From an uncultured Eubacteriales bacterium (lineage in GTDB: Bacteria; Bacillota; Clostridia; Oscillospirales; Acutalibacteraceae), in NCBI GenBank assembly GCA_934476545.1, contig CAKSOB010000023.1, positions 1 through 17,542 on the forward strand: 17,542 nucleotides of DNA. Reading direction: 5' to 3'. A model generated the notes under the pieces. It made no database searches, was not told the DNA's origin, and saw nothing but the letters and a program-made list of their open reading frames with translations. This document shows positions 1-9,202 of the stretch, in pieces; position 1 is the first letter of the stretch; the number at the start of each line of letters is the position of its first letter. The translations under genes and the position numbers were made by a program.

Positions 1-1043
1 ATGTAGCGGAGAAATTCTTCCGCAACCTCGATGTCGTCGCTGTCCTTATAGATGGAGAACCCGTACCATGGTTCGCTGTATCCATAGGTTCCGGTGGTGC
101 CGTCCGGAGTATACAGAAACTCGTACTCAAATGGATTTGCGGTGTAAGCCTCGGACTTGGATTCCCGCTTCTTCATACCGCTGACGCACTCGGCGGAGCA
201 AACATAGAATGGCATATCGCCCTCAAAGAACGCCATGATGGAGCCGTCGTAGTTATCGGTTGGATAGGTTTGGTTCAGCTCATAATCGGTGTAACCCTTC
301 TCGATGATGGTGTCCAGCTTTTGGAAGGATGGCAACAAAGCATCCGCTGCGCTTTCCTTGCCTGCCATTAGGTCAGCCAGAACCTGTGGGTCATCGTGGA
401 GAATATTCATCATCTCATTGAGCAGCAGCTCGCCATACAGGTGTTGGTCGGAGCCTTGCAGCGGCGTGTAGCCCTTTTCTTTCAGAACTTCCAGTGTGGA
501 GAGAAACTCCTCATAGTTCTTCGGAACAGACAAGCCTTCCTGCTCCAACAGGGTCTTATTCACAACCACGCCAAAGGCATTCATTGCCATTGGAAGCTGC
601 ACCTGTTTGCCGTCTTTTTGACCGAAGCGCAGCGCCTCGGAGCGAACGGCGGACAGGTCAATGTCCTTGGAGAGATCCAGACACTGGTCGGCAACGTCAT
701 AGCCCTGATAGCCGGGTCGTTGGAAGTTCTCGTCTGCGGTCATAAAGATGTCCACGTTCTTGTTGTTCTCCAAATAATCCGGCAGCATATAGGTGCCGTT
801 CTCGTCATAGAAGATGGTGACGTTTTGATAGATTTCATTGAAGCCGTTGATCACATAGTCCAGCGCTTCAAAGTTGCCCATAAAGCCGGCAATATCCAGT
901 GTGGTTGTGGTGTTGATATCCAATCTTGGGGTAAACTCTGTCTCTTTCGTCTGTCCCTGTTGGCTTTGCTCTCCGCAGGCGGTTAAACTCAGGGCAGAAA
1001 CTGCCACCAGAGCGGATACAAAAAAAGCAGTCACTTTTTTCAT
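1..1043 (-). CDS. Extracellular solute-binding lipoprotein (family 1 type), 3' end outside the window
   Basis: The minus frame is open from ATG at 1043 to the window edge (347 codons, no stop), so the C-terminus is missing. The protein starts with a Lys-Lys signal peptide and a lipobox ending LSLTAC, with Cys23 as the lipidation site, so it should be anchored outside the membrane. The body has the character of a sugar/oligosaccharide-type ABC binding protein (SBP_bac_1/8), for example 'LPMAMNAFGVVVNKTLLEQ' and 'FFEGDMPFYVCSAE'. The ribosome site AGGGAGGT (1051-1058) lies 7 bases upstream of the ATG. The gene follows the hybrid kinase at 1069-3318 by only 25 bases on the same strand, so they are probably cotranscribed. 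No permease is visible; one could lie beyond position 1. The family is well supported; the ligand is unknown, and a role as ligand presenter for the neighbouring kinase is inference. Confidence 0.88.
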   Translation of the reverse strand, partial: MKKVTAFFVSALVAVSALSLTACGEQSQQGQTKETEFTPRLDINTTTTLDIAGFMGNFEALDYVINGFNEIYQNVTIFYDENGTYMLPDYLENNKNVDIFMTADENFQRPGYQGYDVADQCLDLSKDIDLSAVRSEALRFGQKDGKQVQLPMAMNAFGVVVNKTLLEQEGLSVPKNYEEFLSTLEVLKEKGYTPLQGSDQHLYGELLLNEMMNILHDDPQVLADLMAGKESAADALLPSFQKLDTIIEKGYTDYELNQTYPTDNYDGSIMAFFEGDMPFYVCSAECVSGMKKRESKSEAYTANPFEYEFLYTPDGTTGTYGYSEPWYGFSIYKDSDDIEVAEEFLRY

Positions 1044-1068
1044 GGAAACAACCTCCCTCTTTCGTTAT

Positions 1069-3318
1069 TTATAATGTATGGTTTTTGATTTTTCGCAGGA
1101 AGGTCAAGACTTGATTTATATCCACCGGTTTGGAGATATGCCCATTCATACCGGCAGCCAAGCACTCTTGAATGTCCTCGGCAAAAGCGTCGGCAGTCAT
1201 GGCGATGACCGGCATCTCCTTGATGTACGGATTGTCGCTCTGCCGCATTTGTCGGGTGGCTTCTCGACCGTTCATAATCGGCATTTGCACATCCATCAGC
1301 ACGGCTTCGTAGCGGTGAGCATATTCGTTGTTCAAGCGGTCTAAGCAGCGCTGACCATTCTCCACACGGTCGGAGAGAATCCCATACTCGCTGAGCAGCA
1401 CATGGATAATCTCCCAGTTCAGGTCGTTATCCTCTACCACCAGAACTCGCATTCCTCGGAATTCCTTTTGCTCCTGCTGTTCCGCTTCTTCCGCAGCAGG
1501 CAGCTCCTCTTGCGGTATCTCTTCGGAAACAGGCAGCTGCAGCACCACGGTAAAGGTGGTACCCTTGCCCTCTTCACTGACGCAGGAGATGGTACCGCCC
1601 ATCAGGTCCACCATTTGGTGAGCGATTGCCAAGCCCAAACCGGAGCCTTGGATGGTATTGATCCGGCTGTCCGTTGCACGGGTAAAGGAGGCATACATAT
1701 TTTTTTGGAACGCCTCGCTCATGCCAATGCCGTTGTCCTCAATGAGGAATTCCAAGGATACGGTGTCGGAATTTTCACCGGTATGCTCTCGGACTGAGAA
1801 CAGCACATACCCACCCTCGTCGGTGTACTTAACCGCATTGGTCAGCAGGTTGATGAGGACTTGGCGGATTCGCAGCGGGTCGCCCGTCAAGCGGTCTTTT
1901 GTAATATTCAGCAGCTCCATTCGATAGGACAAGTCCTTCTGCCGGGCGCTGAGGGCTATCATCAAGTTGATTTCGCCAAGCATTTCTTTCAAGGAAAAAC
2001 CGGTGATGTTCAGCATCATCTCGCCGCTTTCCACCTTGGAAATATCCAGAATATCATTGATGAGCGTGAGCAGGTGGTTGCCGGAAAGCGATATCTTATC
2101 CAAACAAGCCTTCACATACTTCGGGTCGTCGATGTGGTGCTTGGCAATTTCCGTCATACCCAGAACGGCGTTCATTGGGGTACGAATGTCGTGGGACATG
2201 GCAGAAAGGAATTGGGTTTTCGCCATGTTGGCGGCTTCGGCAATCTCTGCTGTTTTTCGCAGGCTGCGGTTGATGAAATAAATGTAGGTGCCGTCGATGA
2301 GTACCAGCACCAAGATAGTGTCGCAGATAATGAGTATAATGCTCCAATCCATGGGTTCGGCTTTTGTTTTCGATACGGGAATACTGCCCAGAATCCGTAC
2401 GTCGGAGCCTTCTGTCAAGGCGGAGTAATAGTAGTAGCACTCGGTTCCGTTGGAGTTTTTATATTGGAGCAGGCCGGTGTCGCTGTTTGCCATTTCTTTC
2501 TCCAAGTCGTACATTTTGTTGTAATCGTCGGGGAAGTTATAGCTGCGGATAAATTGCAGGAAGTTTTTGCCACGCATTCCCGGCGCTTGCACCACATAAC
2601 CGCCGTCCCGCACAATCAGGCTGATTTCCGTGTTGGCAAAGTTGGTGAGATGCGCCCAAGCCTTTTGCAGGTGCTCTACGGGCATCAGCCGCAGGAGCAG
2701 GTAGTCTTTGTCCTTGCCGTTTTTCTCCCGAATGGTCACACGAGCGCCCACGCTGACGACGGTGCGCTGAATGTCCTCGGAGCGGTATTTACCGATGACG
2801 TTGATTTCGCCGTTGTCGTCATCATAGTTTTCCTGCATTTTTTTGAGCAAATCCTTACCGGAGGTTTGGTTGTTGGCGTACATTTTCTCGTAGTTATGCA
2901 CCCAAGATTTATCCCCCGTGTAATAGGTGGTTCGGGCAGACCAATCCTCCAGATTGACAATATGCGCCACTCTGTCCGCATGGGTGTTGGTGGAACGAAT
3001 GTAATCCAGCGCTTCATCCACGGTCATGTGTTGGTTAGAAATGTATTGCGCCCAGTCGTCCACATAGCCCTTTTCCGAGATGAGATAGTTTTCCGAAACC
3101 TGCTTCATAGATTCCATCATGGTGCAGAAGGCGCTTACTTTCATCTGGCTTTTTTGCTGCAATGCGCTGTTGGAGTAGAATAATGTGGTCAACACAACAC
3201 CAACCACCAAAATGATATTCACGAACAACAAGACGATATTTCTCCATACCGTCTTGCGCTGTAGGGCTGCCCGCTTCTTAGGCTCTGCTTGGTTATCATT
3301 TGATTTCAATGCATCCAT
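1069..3318 (-). CDS. Transmembrane hybrid histidine kinase with C-terminal receiver domain
   Basis: 749 aa from ATG at 3318. Order: short basic cytoplasmic tail, TM1 about 27-48, extracytoplasmic sensor about 50-320 (Cache-like by size and position), TM2 about 325-346, HisKA with the H box MSHDIRTPMNAVLG (phospho-acceptor His376), HATPase with N box (LINLLTNAVKYTDEGG), G1 (DNGIGM) and G2 (GSGLGLAI), and then a receiver (VVEDND acidic pair, LMDVQMPI with phospho-acceptor Asp676, MTADAF, SKP lysine). All catalytic motifs look intact. The open frame extends upstream to a GTG at 3378, but no ribosome site precedes it, whereas GAGAGGGGGA directly precedes 3318. A near-consensus promoter lies upstream. 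It is followed after 25 bases by a solute-binding lipoprotein gene. There is no HTH output domain, so signalling must go to another phosphorelay protein or act through the receiver itself. The ligand is unknown. Confidence 0.93.
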   Translation of the reverse strand: MDALKSNDNQAEPKKRAALQRKTVWRNIVLLFVNIILVVGVVLTTLFYSNSALQQKSQMKVSAFCTMMESMKQVSENYLISEKGYVDDWAQYISNQHMTVDEALDYIRSTNTHADRVAHIVNLEDWSARTTYYTGDKSWVHNYEKMYANNQTSGKDLLKKMQENYDDDNGEINVIGKYRSEDIQRTVVSVGARVTIREKNGKDKDYLLLRLMPVEHLQKAWAHLTNFANTEISLIVRDGGYVVQAPGMRGKNFLQFIRSYNFPDDYNKMYDLEKEMANSDTGLLQYKNSNGTECYYYYSALTEGSDVRILGSIPVSKTKAEPMDWSIILIICDTILVLVLIDGTYIYFINRSLRKTAEIAEAANMAKTQFLSAMSHDIRTPMNAVLGMTEIAKHHIDDPKYVKACLDKISLSGNHLLTLINDILDISKVESGEMMLNITGFSLKEMLGEINLMIALSARQKDLSYRMELLNITKDRLTGDPLRIRQVLINLLTNAVKYTDEGGYVLFSVREHTGENSDTVSLEFLIEDNGIGMSEAFQKNMYASFTRATDSRINTIQGSGLGLAIAHQMVDLMGGTISCVSEEGKGTTFTVVLQLPVSEEIPQEELPAAEEAEQQEQKEFRGMRVLVVEDNDLNWEIIHVLLSEYGILSDRVENGQRCLDRLNNEYAHRYEAVLMDVQMPIMNGREATRQMRQSDNPYIKEMPVIAMTADAFAEDIQECLAAGMNGHISKPVDINQVLTFLRKIKNHTL

Positions 3319-3431
3319 TCCCCCTCTCACGGTTGGAACGAAAGGATATGTCACAAAAATCCCAGAATTCCTTTTCACAATTTCAGATATTTTAGATACA
3401 TACCCTGTATATTTAAACAGTAGTTTTGTAA

Positions 3432-3460
3432 ATTATACCATATTGGAAAATTCTTTGCAA
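3432..3460 (-). promoter_or_regulatory. Sigma-A-type promoter for the hybrid kinase/binding-protein operon
   Basis: On the minus strand the -35 box TTGCAA (3455-3460), a 17-base spacer and a perfect TATAAT (3432-3437) are seen. Transcription would begin near 3425, giving a leader of roughly 105 bases before the ATG at 3318. It is the only strong promoter-like pair upstream of that gene. Confidence 0.75.
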
Positions 3461-3552
3461 TATTTGTCGCAACTTACCACAAAAAAACTACCCTGCTACG
3501 CCCCATTTTTAAGGACTCGTGAAAATAAATCTAGGAATTCAATCGCTTCTAT

Positions 3553-3610
3553 GGATAATTATCCGTTATTCTGCTTAAATAAGCAATGAGACTCCCGATC
3601 CCTAAGGGAT
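3553..3610. promoter_or_regulatory. Cluster of three short palindromes between divergent promoters (possible operators)
   Basis: Three inverted repeats occur in 58 bases: GGATAATTATCC (3553-3564, perfect), TGCTTAAATAAGCA (3572-3585, six-base arms with a 2-base centre) and ATCCCTAAGGGAT (3598-3610, six-base arms with a 1-base centre). The last ends 15 bases before the -35 box of the plus-strand promoter. Their density and position suit regulator binding, but the sequences differ from each other and I cannot assign a protein. Confidence 0.4.
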
Positions 3611-3625
3611 TTCCTGCAAGTTCTG

Positions 3626-3654
3626 TTGCGATTTTCCCCCGCCTTTGCTATAAT
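3626..3654 (+). promoter_or_regulatory. Sigma-A-type promoter for the binding-protein/PAS-GAF-kinase operon
   Basis: TTGCGA (3626-3631), a 17-base spacer and a perfect TATAAT (3649-3654) are seen. The predicted start near 3661 gives a leader of about 88 bases before the ATG at 3749. It is divergent from the promoter at 3432-3460, with about 165 bases between the two -35 boxes. Confidence 0.78.
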
Positions 3655-3748
3655 GTGGATACGATAGTTCGGCGATACACGCCTAAAAACGAGTGTTCTC
3701 CGAGTTACCAAATCTATTTTTTCGGAAAAACAAGGAGAATTCATCTTA

Positions 3749-5233
3749 ATGAACGTAAAAAAATTAGCCGCGCTGCTCTTGACAGGACTGCTGGCAGCCT
3801 TCGTTTGCGCCCTTACCGGCTGCGGAGAGGCAGGCTCCTCCCAACCCGCAGCTACCGTACAGTTAGACCCAAGCCACCCAGTTTCGCTCACCGTTTGGCA
3901 TTATTACAACGGCGCACAGCAAGCCGCCTTTGACGAACTGGTTTCCGAGTTCAACGCTACGGTGGGCAAGGAAAAGGGCATCTATGTGGAGGGGTACAGC
4001 CAAGGCTCTGTTGCCGACTTGGAAGCCGCTCTCACCGACTCCGTGGAGGAGAAGGTCGGCTCCCAAACCATGCCGGACTTGTTCTCCACCTACACGGATA
4101 CTGCCTATGCCATTCAGAAGCAGGACAAGCTGGCAGACCTGACCCGGTACTTTACCCAAGACGAACTGAACGAGTATGTAGATTCCTACATTCAGGAGGG
4201 CTACTTCCACAATGACGATGCGCTGTATCTGTTCCCTGTGGCAAAGTCCACCGAGATCATGATGATGAACAAAACCGAGTGGGACAAATTCTCCAAAGAA
4301 ACCTATGTTACCACCGCAGATTTGGCTACCACCGAGGGCATTGCAGAGGTTGCCGAAAAGTATTACGATTGGACCGACGCACAGACTCCGGATATTCCCG
4401 ATGACGGCAAGGCATTCTACGGACGGGATTCCATGTCCAACTACTTTATTTTGGGCATGAAGCAAATGGGCATCGACCTGTTTGACGTGACCGACGGACA
4501 AGTGACCCTCCGCCCGGAAAAGGAGCAACTCCGCCGCCTGTGGGATGACTATTACGTACCATATGTGAACGGCTACTTCGCCAGCGCAGGCAAGTTCCGC
4601 TCCGATGACGTAAAGACCGGCGAAATCATTGCTTACACCGGCGCTACCTCTTCTTCCATGTACTTCCCCAATGAAGTCATCGACGAAAACAGCAGCACCC
4701 CCATCGACTACATGGTGCTGCCCGCTCCTGTGATGAAGGACGGCGAGCAGGTGCAGGTGCAGCAGGGCGCCGGTATGGCAGTGACCAAGTCCGACCCACA
4801 GCACGAGTACGCTGCCTGCCAGTTCCTGCGCTGGTTCACCGAAAAAGAAAACAACCTGCGCTTTGTGTGTGATTCCGCTTATCTCCCTGTTCGCAAGGAC
4901 GCCAACTCCGCAGAAGCGTTGGATGAAGTAATTGCAGACAAAAACCTGACTATGAACAACAAGGCATACGACTGCCTGCACAGCATTTTGGACAATTATA
5001 ACAATCTGCAATTCTACACTCCAACCTGCTTTGAAAATGGCTTCGCTACCCGCAAGGTGTTGGACTACAATCTCTCCGACAAAGCCGTTGCGGATAAGGC
5101 TGCCGTTGACGCAGAAGTGAAGAAGGGCAAATCCCGGAAGGATGCCGTGGCGCCGTATGTGACCGACAAAGCCTTTGACCAATGGTACGATTCCTTCTGC
5201 GCTGCATTGGAATCCGCAGCCCATCCCCAATAA
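3749..5233 (+). CDS. Extracellular solute-binding lipoprotein (family 1 type)
   Basis: 494 aa. The N-terminus is a lipoprotein signal (two lysines, a hydrophobic stretch, lipobox CALTGC with Cys25). The mature part opens with VSLTVWHYYNGAQQAAFDEL, the typical first strand and helix of family 1 (sugar-type) ABC binding proteins, and contains the usual late 'GAGMAVTKSDPQHEYAACQF' segment followed by a helical C-lobe. Length is close to the 430-500 aa normal for the family. The ribosome site AAGGAG (3732-3737) is 11 bases before the ATG, slightly long. The kinase gene starts 30 bases downstream, so the two are one operon. No transporter subunits follow. It therefore either feeds a permease coded elsewhere or serves as ligand receptor for the kinase; the latter is inference. 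Ligand unknown. Confidence 0.9.
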   Translation: MNVKKLAALLLTGLLAAFVCALTGCGEAGSSQPAATVQLDPSHPVSLTVWHYYNGAQQAAFDELVSEFNATVGKEKGIYVEGYSQGSVADLEAALTDSVEEKVGSQTMPDLFSTYTDTAYAIQKQDKLADLTRYFTQDELNEYVDSYIQEGYFHNDDALYLFPVAKSTEIMMMNKTEWDKFSKETYVTTADLATTEGIAEVAEKYYDWTDAQTPDIPDDGKAFYGRDSMSNYFILGMKQMGIDLFDVTDGQVTLRPEKEQLRRLWDDYYVPYVNGYFASAGKFRSDDVKTGEIIAYTGATSSSMYFPNEVIDENSSTPIDYMVLPAPVMKDGEQVQVQQGAGMAVTKSDPQHEYAACQFLRWFTEKENNLRFVCDSAYLPVRKDANSAEALDEVIADKNLTMNNKAYDCLHSILDNYNNLQFYTPTCFENGFATRKVLDYNLSDKAVADKAAVDAEVKKGKSRKDAVAPYVTDKAFDQWYDSFCAALESAAHPQ

Positions 5234-5263
5234 TTCCATTCCCAGAAAAACAGGAGCGTAACC

Positions 5264-8200
5264 ATGAAACATCGGAAACTAAAATTAACATATCTCTTAT
5301 TGATTCCCCTGCTGTTTGTGGTCGTGCTTCAGGGATTGATTCCCCTTCTTATTTTGATCTCCAGTGGGACGAAAACCACCATGGAGCAAAATGCCGTGGA
5401 CATTGACAACAACTTGGTGGAAAACCATCGGGTGGTACTGCAAAACGCCATGGTGAATCAATGGAGTACTATTCGCAACGAAACCGCAGGGCTAAACCAA
5501 GTGTTCACTGCCTTTCTCCAAAAAGAAAACGTTACTGCCGAGCAATTCCGCAGCAGCCGCAGCTTACAGCGCAAATATGCACGACAGGTGTTCCCGAATT
5601 TTGTGGACTACCTGCGCACGGACTTCTCCTGCGGTGTGTACCTTATTTTGGGCAACAGCGGCGACTTTGCCAACGAAGAGGACTATGTGGGCTTCTTCCT
5701 GCGGGACTCTGATCCGGCTGCCAAAACGGAAACCAACTCCGACCTGCTGCTGGAGCGGGGTGACAAAACCTTAGCCCATGAAACCGGCATTGCTCTGAAC
5801 AGCTCTTGGTCTCCACGATTCCACTTTTTGGGTAGCGGCACCCGCACCGCCGACAACTTTTTCTATCAGCCCTATTTGTTGGCGCAGCAGAATAAAACGG
5901 TGGCTTTGTCCAGTCTTGGCTACTGGTCCACACCGTTCATTTTGGAAGACCACCCTATGGACAACCACCAGATGATTACCTACTCTGTGCCTCTGATTTG
6001 CGACGGCGAGGTATACGGCGTCATCGGAACAGAGATTTCCACCAGTTATTTGGCGAACAATTATCTTTCTGCGTGGGATTTGGGCAGCAACCAGAACGCC
6101 GGCTATGCCATCGCTCTGCGGCAAACGGACGGCAGTTACCAGACCATTGCCGGAAAAGGCTCCCTCTACGATACCATTCAGCGGGACGGCGAAGCCTTCT
6201 CTTTAAAGGAAACCGACCACGAGCATTTACTGGAAGTAGAAGGCTCGAAAATCGGCTCCCAAAAGATTTACGCCCTCATCTCCGACATGACCCTCTACAA
6301 TCGGAATGTGCCGTACGACAACACGAACTGGGTGCTGTGCGGCTTTATCAGCGAGGACTCTGTATACGGTGTCGGTGAATCGCTGTATAACTCCATTTTG
6401 ATTACCATCGCAGCTTGTGCGGCAGGCGGCTTGATTCTCATGGCGATTGTGGTTTACTTTATTATCCGCCCCATTTACCGGCTGATGGACAGCATTCGTG
6501 GCGGCATGGAGGGACTAAAGGGATTTAGACCCTCTAACATTGCAGAGATTGACGAACTCCACGACACAGCGCAAGCTCTCTCAGAAAGCGAGCTGCACAC
6601 CGCAACTCAACTGGAGGAAGAAAAGGAGCGGTACCGCATAGCGCTCAGTACCTCTCGCGACATGTTCTTTACCTATTGGCAGGAACAGCAAACCATTGAA
6701 ATTGTGAACAGCCGCTCCGACAAAGACGGTGTGTGGAAGATTTCCGACTTCTGGGACACCTTTGTGGTGCCGGTTTGCACCGCCGAGGGCCAAAAGATCC
6801 TGCAAAAGCTACTCCACAGCACTGAGGATACCCTTTACGGTCAGGTGCAGTTGATGCTGCCCGGTCACCCCAACGGCTTGTGGGTGGAGATTCAGGGACA
6901 AGCCTCCACCGATTTGCAAACAGGACAACGAAAAGTGGTAGGCTTTTCCCGAAATATTCACAAGCAGAAAATGCAGGAATTGGAGCAGGAAAAGCTGCAA
7001 AAGCTAGACCCTGTGACCAACTTGTACCGCTTACAGACGGGCATTGCCGCCATAGGGGCTGCACGGGAAATGCGCCCTTCCGGTGTGCTGTTGCTGTTGG
7101 ATTTCTGCCGATTTTCTCGGTTAACCCAGATTAGTGGATTGCTGTTCGGCAATGTGATTCTGCAAGACTTTGCAAAGCAGCTCTATGCCCTCTGTGAGGA
7201 GTGCTTCCATGGCGCCGTTCGTATTCGCAGCGGCGGCGACTCCATTCTGATTTGGCTGCCGGATAGCACTTTGTATGAGGGTGAGAAGCTGCGGATCGCC
7301 TTGAAGGACGCCCTTGAGGAATTGATTCGTCCAAGCGCACTGGAGCTGCGGTTCCACACCGGCATTGTGGTGGCAGACAAAGAACCCACCCAAACGCTCC
7401 TTTGGCGAGTAAGGTCTGCGCTGAACGAAGCCAAAACCAAAGGCATCGACACAGTGGTTTGGCATCCGGGTCTGCCGGCAGGCAAGGAGTTCAGCCCAAT
7501 TCTTTCTCAGGGGTATCACATGAGCTTAACATCCCTGACCTTTAATCTCTTTGACCGCAGCGTGTCCATCACCGCCGCTCTGGATTTGACCAGTCATCAT
7601 CTGGCTGCCCAATTCGCCCTGAAAGACTTAGTGATCACCTCCTTCCGAGGCGACTATCTCTCCGGCATTGTGGAGTACCGTTGGAAGCAAACCGATGATG
7701 CAACCGGCACCAACTCCGTCTATCATTGCTCCGAAGAACAATACCGTACCATGAACAAGGTTGCCCAATCCCGCAGCCTCCGCACCACTGAAGAACTGGC
7801 GCCGATTTTTGTATCCCACGCCATCGACTGCACCCAGCCCGGGTTTGTGTTCCCTATGCTGGATGACGGCAACTACGTCGGCAGTATTTTCTTCTTTGGC
7901 ATAGATCCCGCTTTAATGGCACGGAAAGAACAGCGGGAGCTGTTGGAGGAAATCGGCTCCATCATTCAAAACCGCATTAATCAAGAACACCACGATCAGT
8001 CGGCGCAGGCAAAGAGCGACTTCCTTTCCAGAATGTCCCACGAGATTCGCACGCCGATGAACGGCATCATCGGCATGACGGAGATTGCGCTGAAAGAGAA
8101 TCAGTCAGAGCAAGTTCGCCTCGACTGCCTGAAAAAAGTGCGCAGCTCCTCGGATTATCTCTTGGGCTTGCTCAATGACATTTTGGATATGTCCAAAATT

Positions 8201-9139
8201 GAAAGCGGCAAGATGACCTTGGCTCTCGCAGACTTTGACCTCTCTCAACTGCTGAGCGACCTGCACACGGTTCTGGACAGCAACTTTGAGAGCAAGGCGC
8301 AAACCTTCCGCATAGAGCGTTCTCTCACCCATCATTGGTTCTGTGGGGATGCCCTGCGCATTAGTCAGGTGCTGATCAACCTGTTGGGCAATGCGGTAAA
8401 GTACTCCGACCGGAACACGGAAATTCTCCTAACCGTGACGGAAACCAACCTGTCTGCAAACGAAGCGCAGATTGCCTTTGCGGTCATTGACCAGGGCATT
8501 GGCATTGCACCGGAGGACCAGAAGCGGGTTTTCCAAACCTTTGAGCAGTTGGATACCCCCACCGCCTATCGGAAGGGCAGTGGCTTGGGGCTTGCCATCA
8601 GCAATCGCTTGGTGCATATGATGAACAGCGAAATCCAACTGGAAAGCGAACTTGGAAAGGGCAGCACGTTCTCCTTTGTGCTGACGTTGCCGATTGCACA
8701 GCCGCCGCAATTGACAGAAGCTGCTCCGGAGGAACAGGTAGACCTGACGGGCATTCATGCTTTGGTGGCAGAGGACAACCTGCTGAACATGGAAATCATC
8801 TGCGCTTTCCTGCAGGATTTGGGATGTATCACAGACTGCGCCTACAACGGACAAGAGGCATTGAACAAGTTCAACGCAGCGCCGGCAGGCACCTATCAAA
8901 TTATCTTTATGGATGTGATGATGCCGGTACTGGACGGACTGGAAGCCACCCACTTGATTCGCACCTCCGACCACGCAGACAGCAAGACCATTCCCATTGT
9001 GGCGGTCAGCGCCAACGCCTTTGACGAGGACATTAAGCGCTCCCTTGCCAGCGGTATGAACGCCCATCTCTCCAAACCGATTGAGCCGAAAAAGCTGAAA
9101 GAATTGATGACACAGTTCTTCCGCAAACCAACCGCATAA
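5264..9139 (+). CDS. Large multidomain hybrid histidine kinase: sensor, PAS-like, degenerate GGDEF, GAF-like, HisKA, HATPase, receiver
   Basis: 1291 aa from ATG at 5264 (ribosome site AGGAG 5252-5256, spacing 7). Order: TM1 about 10-32; extracytoplasmic Cache-like region about 35-370; TM2 about 376-400 with a short HAMP-like linker; PAS-like 455-570; GGDEF-like from DPVTNLYRL (582) with LLLLDF (Asp613) and RSGGDSI (655-661); GAF-like about 755-905; HisKA MSHEIRTPMNGIIG (His926); HATPase motifs NLLGNAVKYSD, DQGIGI, GSGLGLAI; receiver with VAEDN, FMDVMMPVLDG (Asp1217) and SKP. In the GGDEF region the signature is GGDSI and the usual IND and GH..GD motifs read LTQ and GLLFGN, so it should not make c-di-GMP; it may bind GTP or be structural. 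Kinase and receiver motifs are intact. Cotranscribed with the upstream binding protein. PAS, Cache and GAF assignments rest on position and pattern and are less certain than the kinase core. Confidence 0.92.
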   Translation: MKHRKLKLTYLLLIPLLFVVVLQGLIPLLILISSGTKTTMEQNAVDIDNNLVENHRVVLQNAMVNQWSTIRNETAGLNQVFTAFLQKENVTAEQFRSSRSLQRKYARQVFPNFVDYLRTDFSCGVYLILGNSGDFANEEDYVGFFLRDSDPAAKTETNSDLLLERGDKTLAHETGIALNSSWSPRFHFLGSGTRTADNFFYQPYLLAQQNKTVALSSLGYWSTPFILEDHPMDNHQMITYSVPLICDGEVYGVIGTEISTSYLANNYLSAWDLGSNQNAGYAIALRQTDGSYQTIAGKGSLYDTIQRDGEAFSLKETDHEHLLEVEGSKIGSQKIYALISDMTLYNRNVPYDNTNWVLCGFISEDSVYGVGESLYNSILITIAACAAGGLILMAIVVYFIIRPIYRLMDSIRGGMEGLKGFRPSNIAEIDELHDTAQALSESELHTATQLEEEKERYRIALSTSRDMFFTYWQEQQTIEIVNSRSDKDGVWKISDFWDTFVVPVCTAEGQKILQKLLHSTEDTLYGQVQLMLPGHPNGLWVEIQGQASTDLQTGQRKVVGFSRNIHKQKMQELEQEKLQKLDPVTNLYRLQTGIAAIGAAREMRPSGVLLLLDFCRFSRLTQISGLLFGNVILQDFAKQLYALCEECFHGAVRIRSGGDSILIWLPDSTLYEGEKLRIALKDALEELIRPSALELRFHTGIVVADKEPTQTLLWRVRSALNEAKTKGIDTVVWHPGLPAGKEFSPILSQGYHMSLTSLTFNLFDRSVSITAALDLTSHHLAAQFALKDLVITSFRGDYLSGIVEYRWKQTDDATGTNSVYHCSEEQYRTMNKVAQSRSLRTTEELAPIFVSHAIDCTQPGFVFPMLDDGNYVGSIFFFGIDPALMARKEQRELLEEIGSIIQNRINQEHHDQSAQAKSDFLSRMSHEIRTPMNGIIGMTEIALKENQSEQVRLDCLKKVRSSSDYLLGLLNDILDMSKIESGKMTLALADFDLSQLLSDLHTVLDSNFESKAQTFRIERSLTHHWFCGDALRISQVLINLLGNAVKYSDRNTEILLTVTETNLSANEAQIAFAVIDQGIGIAPEDQKRVFQTFEQLDTPTAYRKGSGLGLAISNRLVHMMNSEIQLESELGKGSTFSFVLTLPIAQPPQLTEAAPEEQVDLTGIHALVAEDNLLNMEIICAFLQDLGCITDCAYNGQEALNKFNAAPAGTYQIIFMDVMMPVLDGLEATHLIRTSDHADSKTIPIVAVSANAFDEDIKRSLASGMNAHLSKPIEPKKLKELMTQFFRKPTA

Positions 9140-9156
9140 TTCTCCTTTTGTGTATG

Positions 9157-9199
9157 AAAAAACAGCACAGGCAAACCGCCGGTGCTGTTTTCTTTTTTT
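9157..9199. terminator. Bidirectional intrinsic terminator between two convergent kinase genes
   Basis: Arms AAAACAGCAC (9159-9168) and GTGCTGTTTT (9182-9191) are perfectly complementary, extended inward by GGC/GCC with one mismatch and a 5-base loop. A T-rich run follows on the plus strand (9188-9199), and an A run at 9157-9162 gives the T run for the minus strand. The stops of the two kinases are at 9139 and 9203, so one hairpin serves both. Confidence 0.88.
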
Positions 9200-9202
9200 A
9201 TT

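Noticed and set aside
1861..3183. 440-codon open frame on the plus strand opposite the first kinase
   Set aside because: It lies wholly antisense to a kinase with intact motifs, has no domain or ribosome site, and has the His/Val/Gln-rich composition typical of a codon-bias shadow.
3319..3378. Longer start (GTG at 3378) for the first kinase
   Set aside because: No ribosome site before it; the ATG at 3318 has a purine-rich site directly upstream and gives a normal membrane-anchor N-terminus.
3863..5272. 469-codon open frame on the minus strand opposite the binding protein
   Set aside because: Antisense to a clear lipoprotein gene; the translation is Val/Gly/His-rich with no recognisable family.
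5264..9139. Active diguanylate cyclase
   Set aside because: The GGDEF signature is GGDSI and other catalytic motifs are lost, so I do not claim c-di-GMP synthesis.
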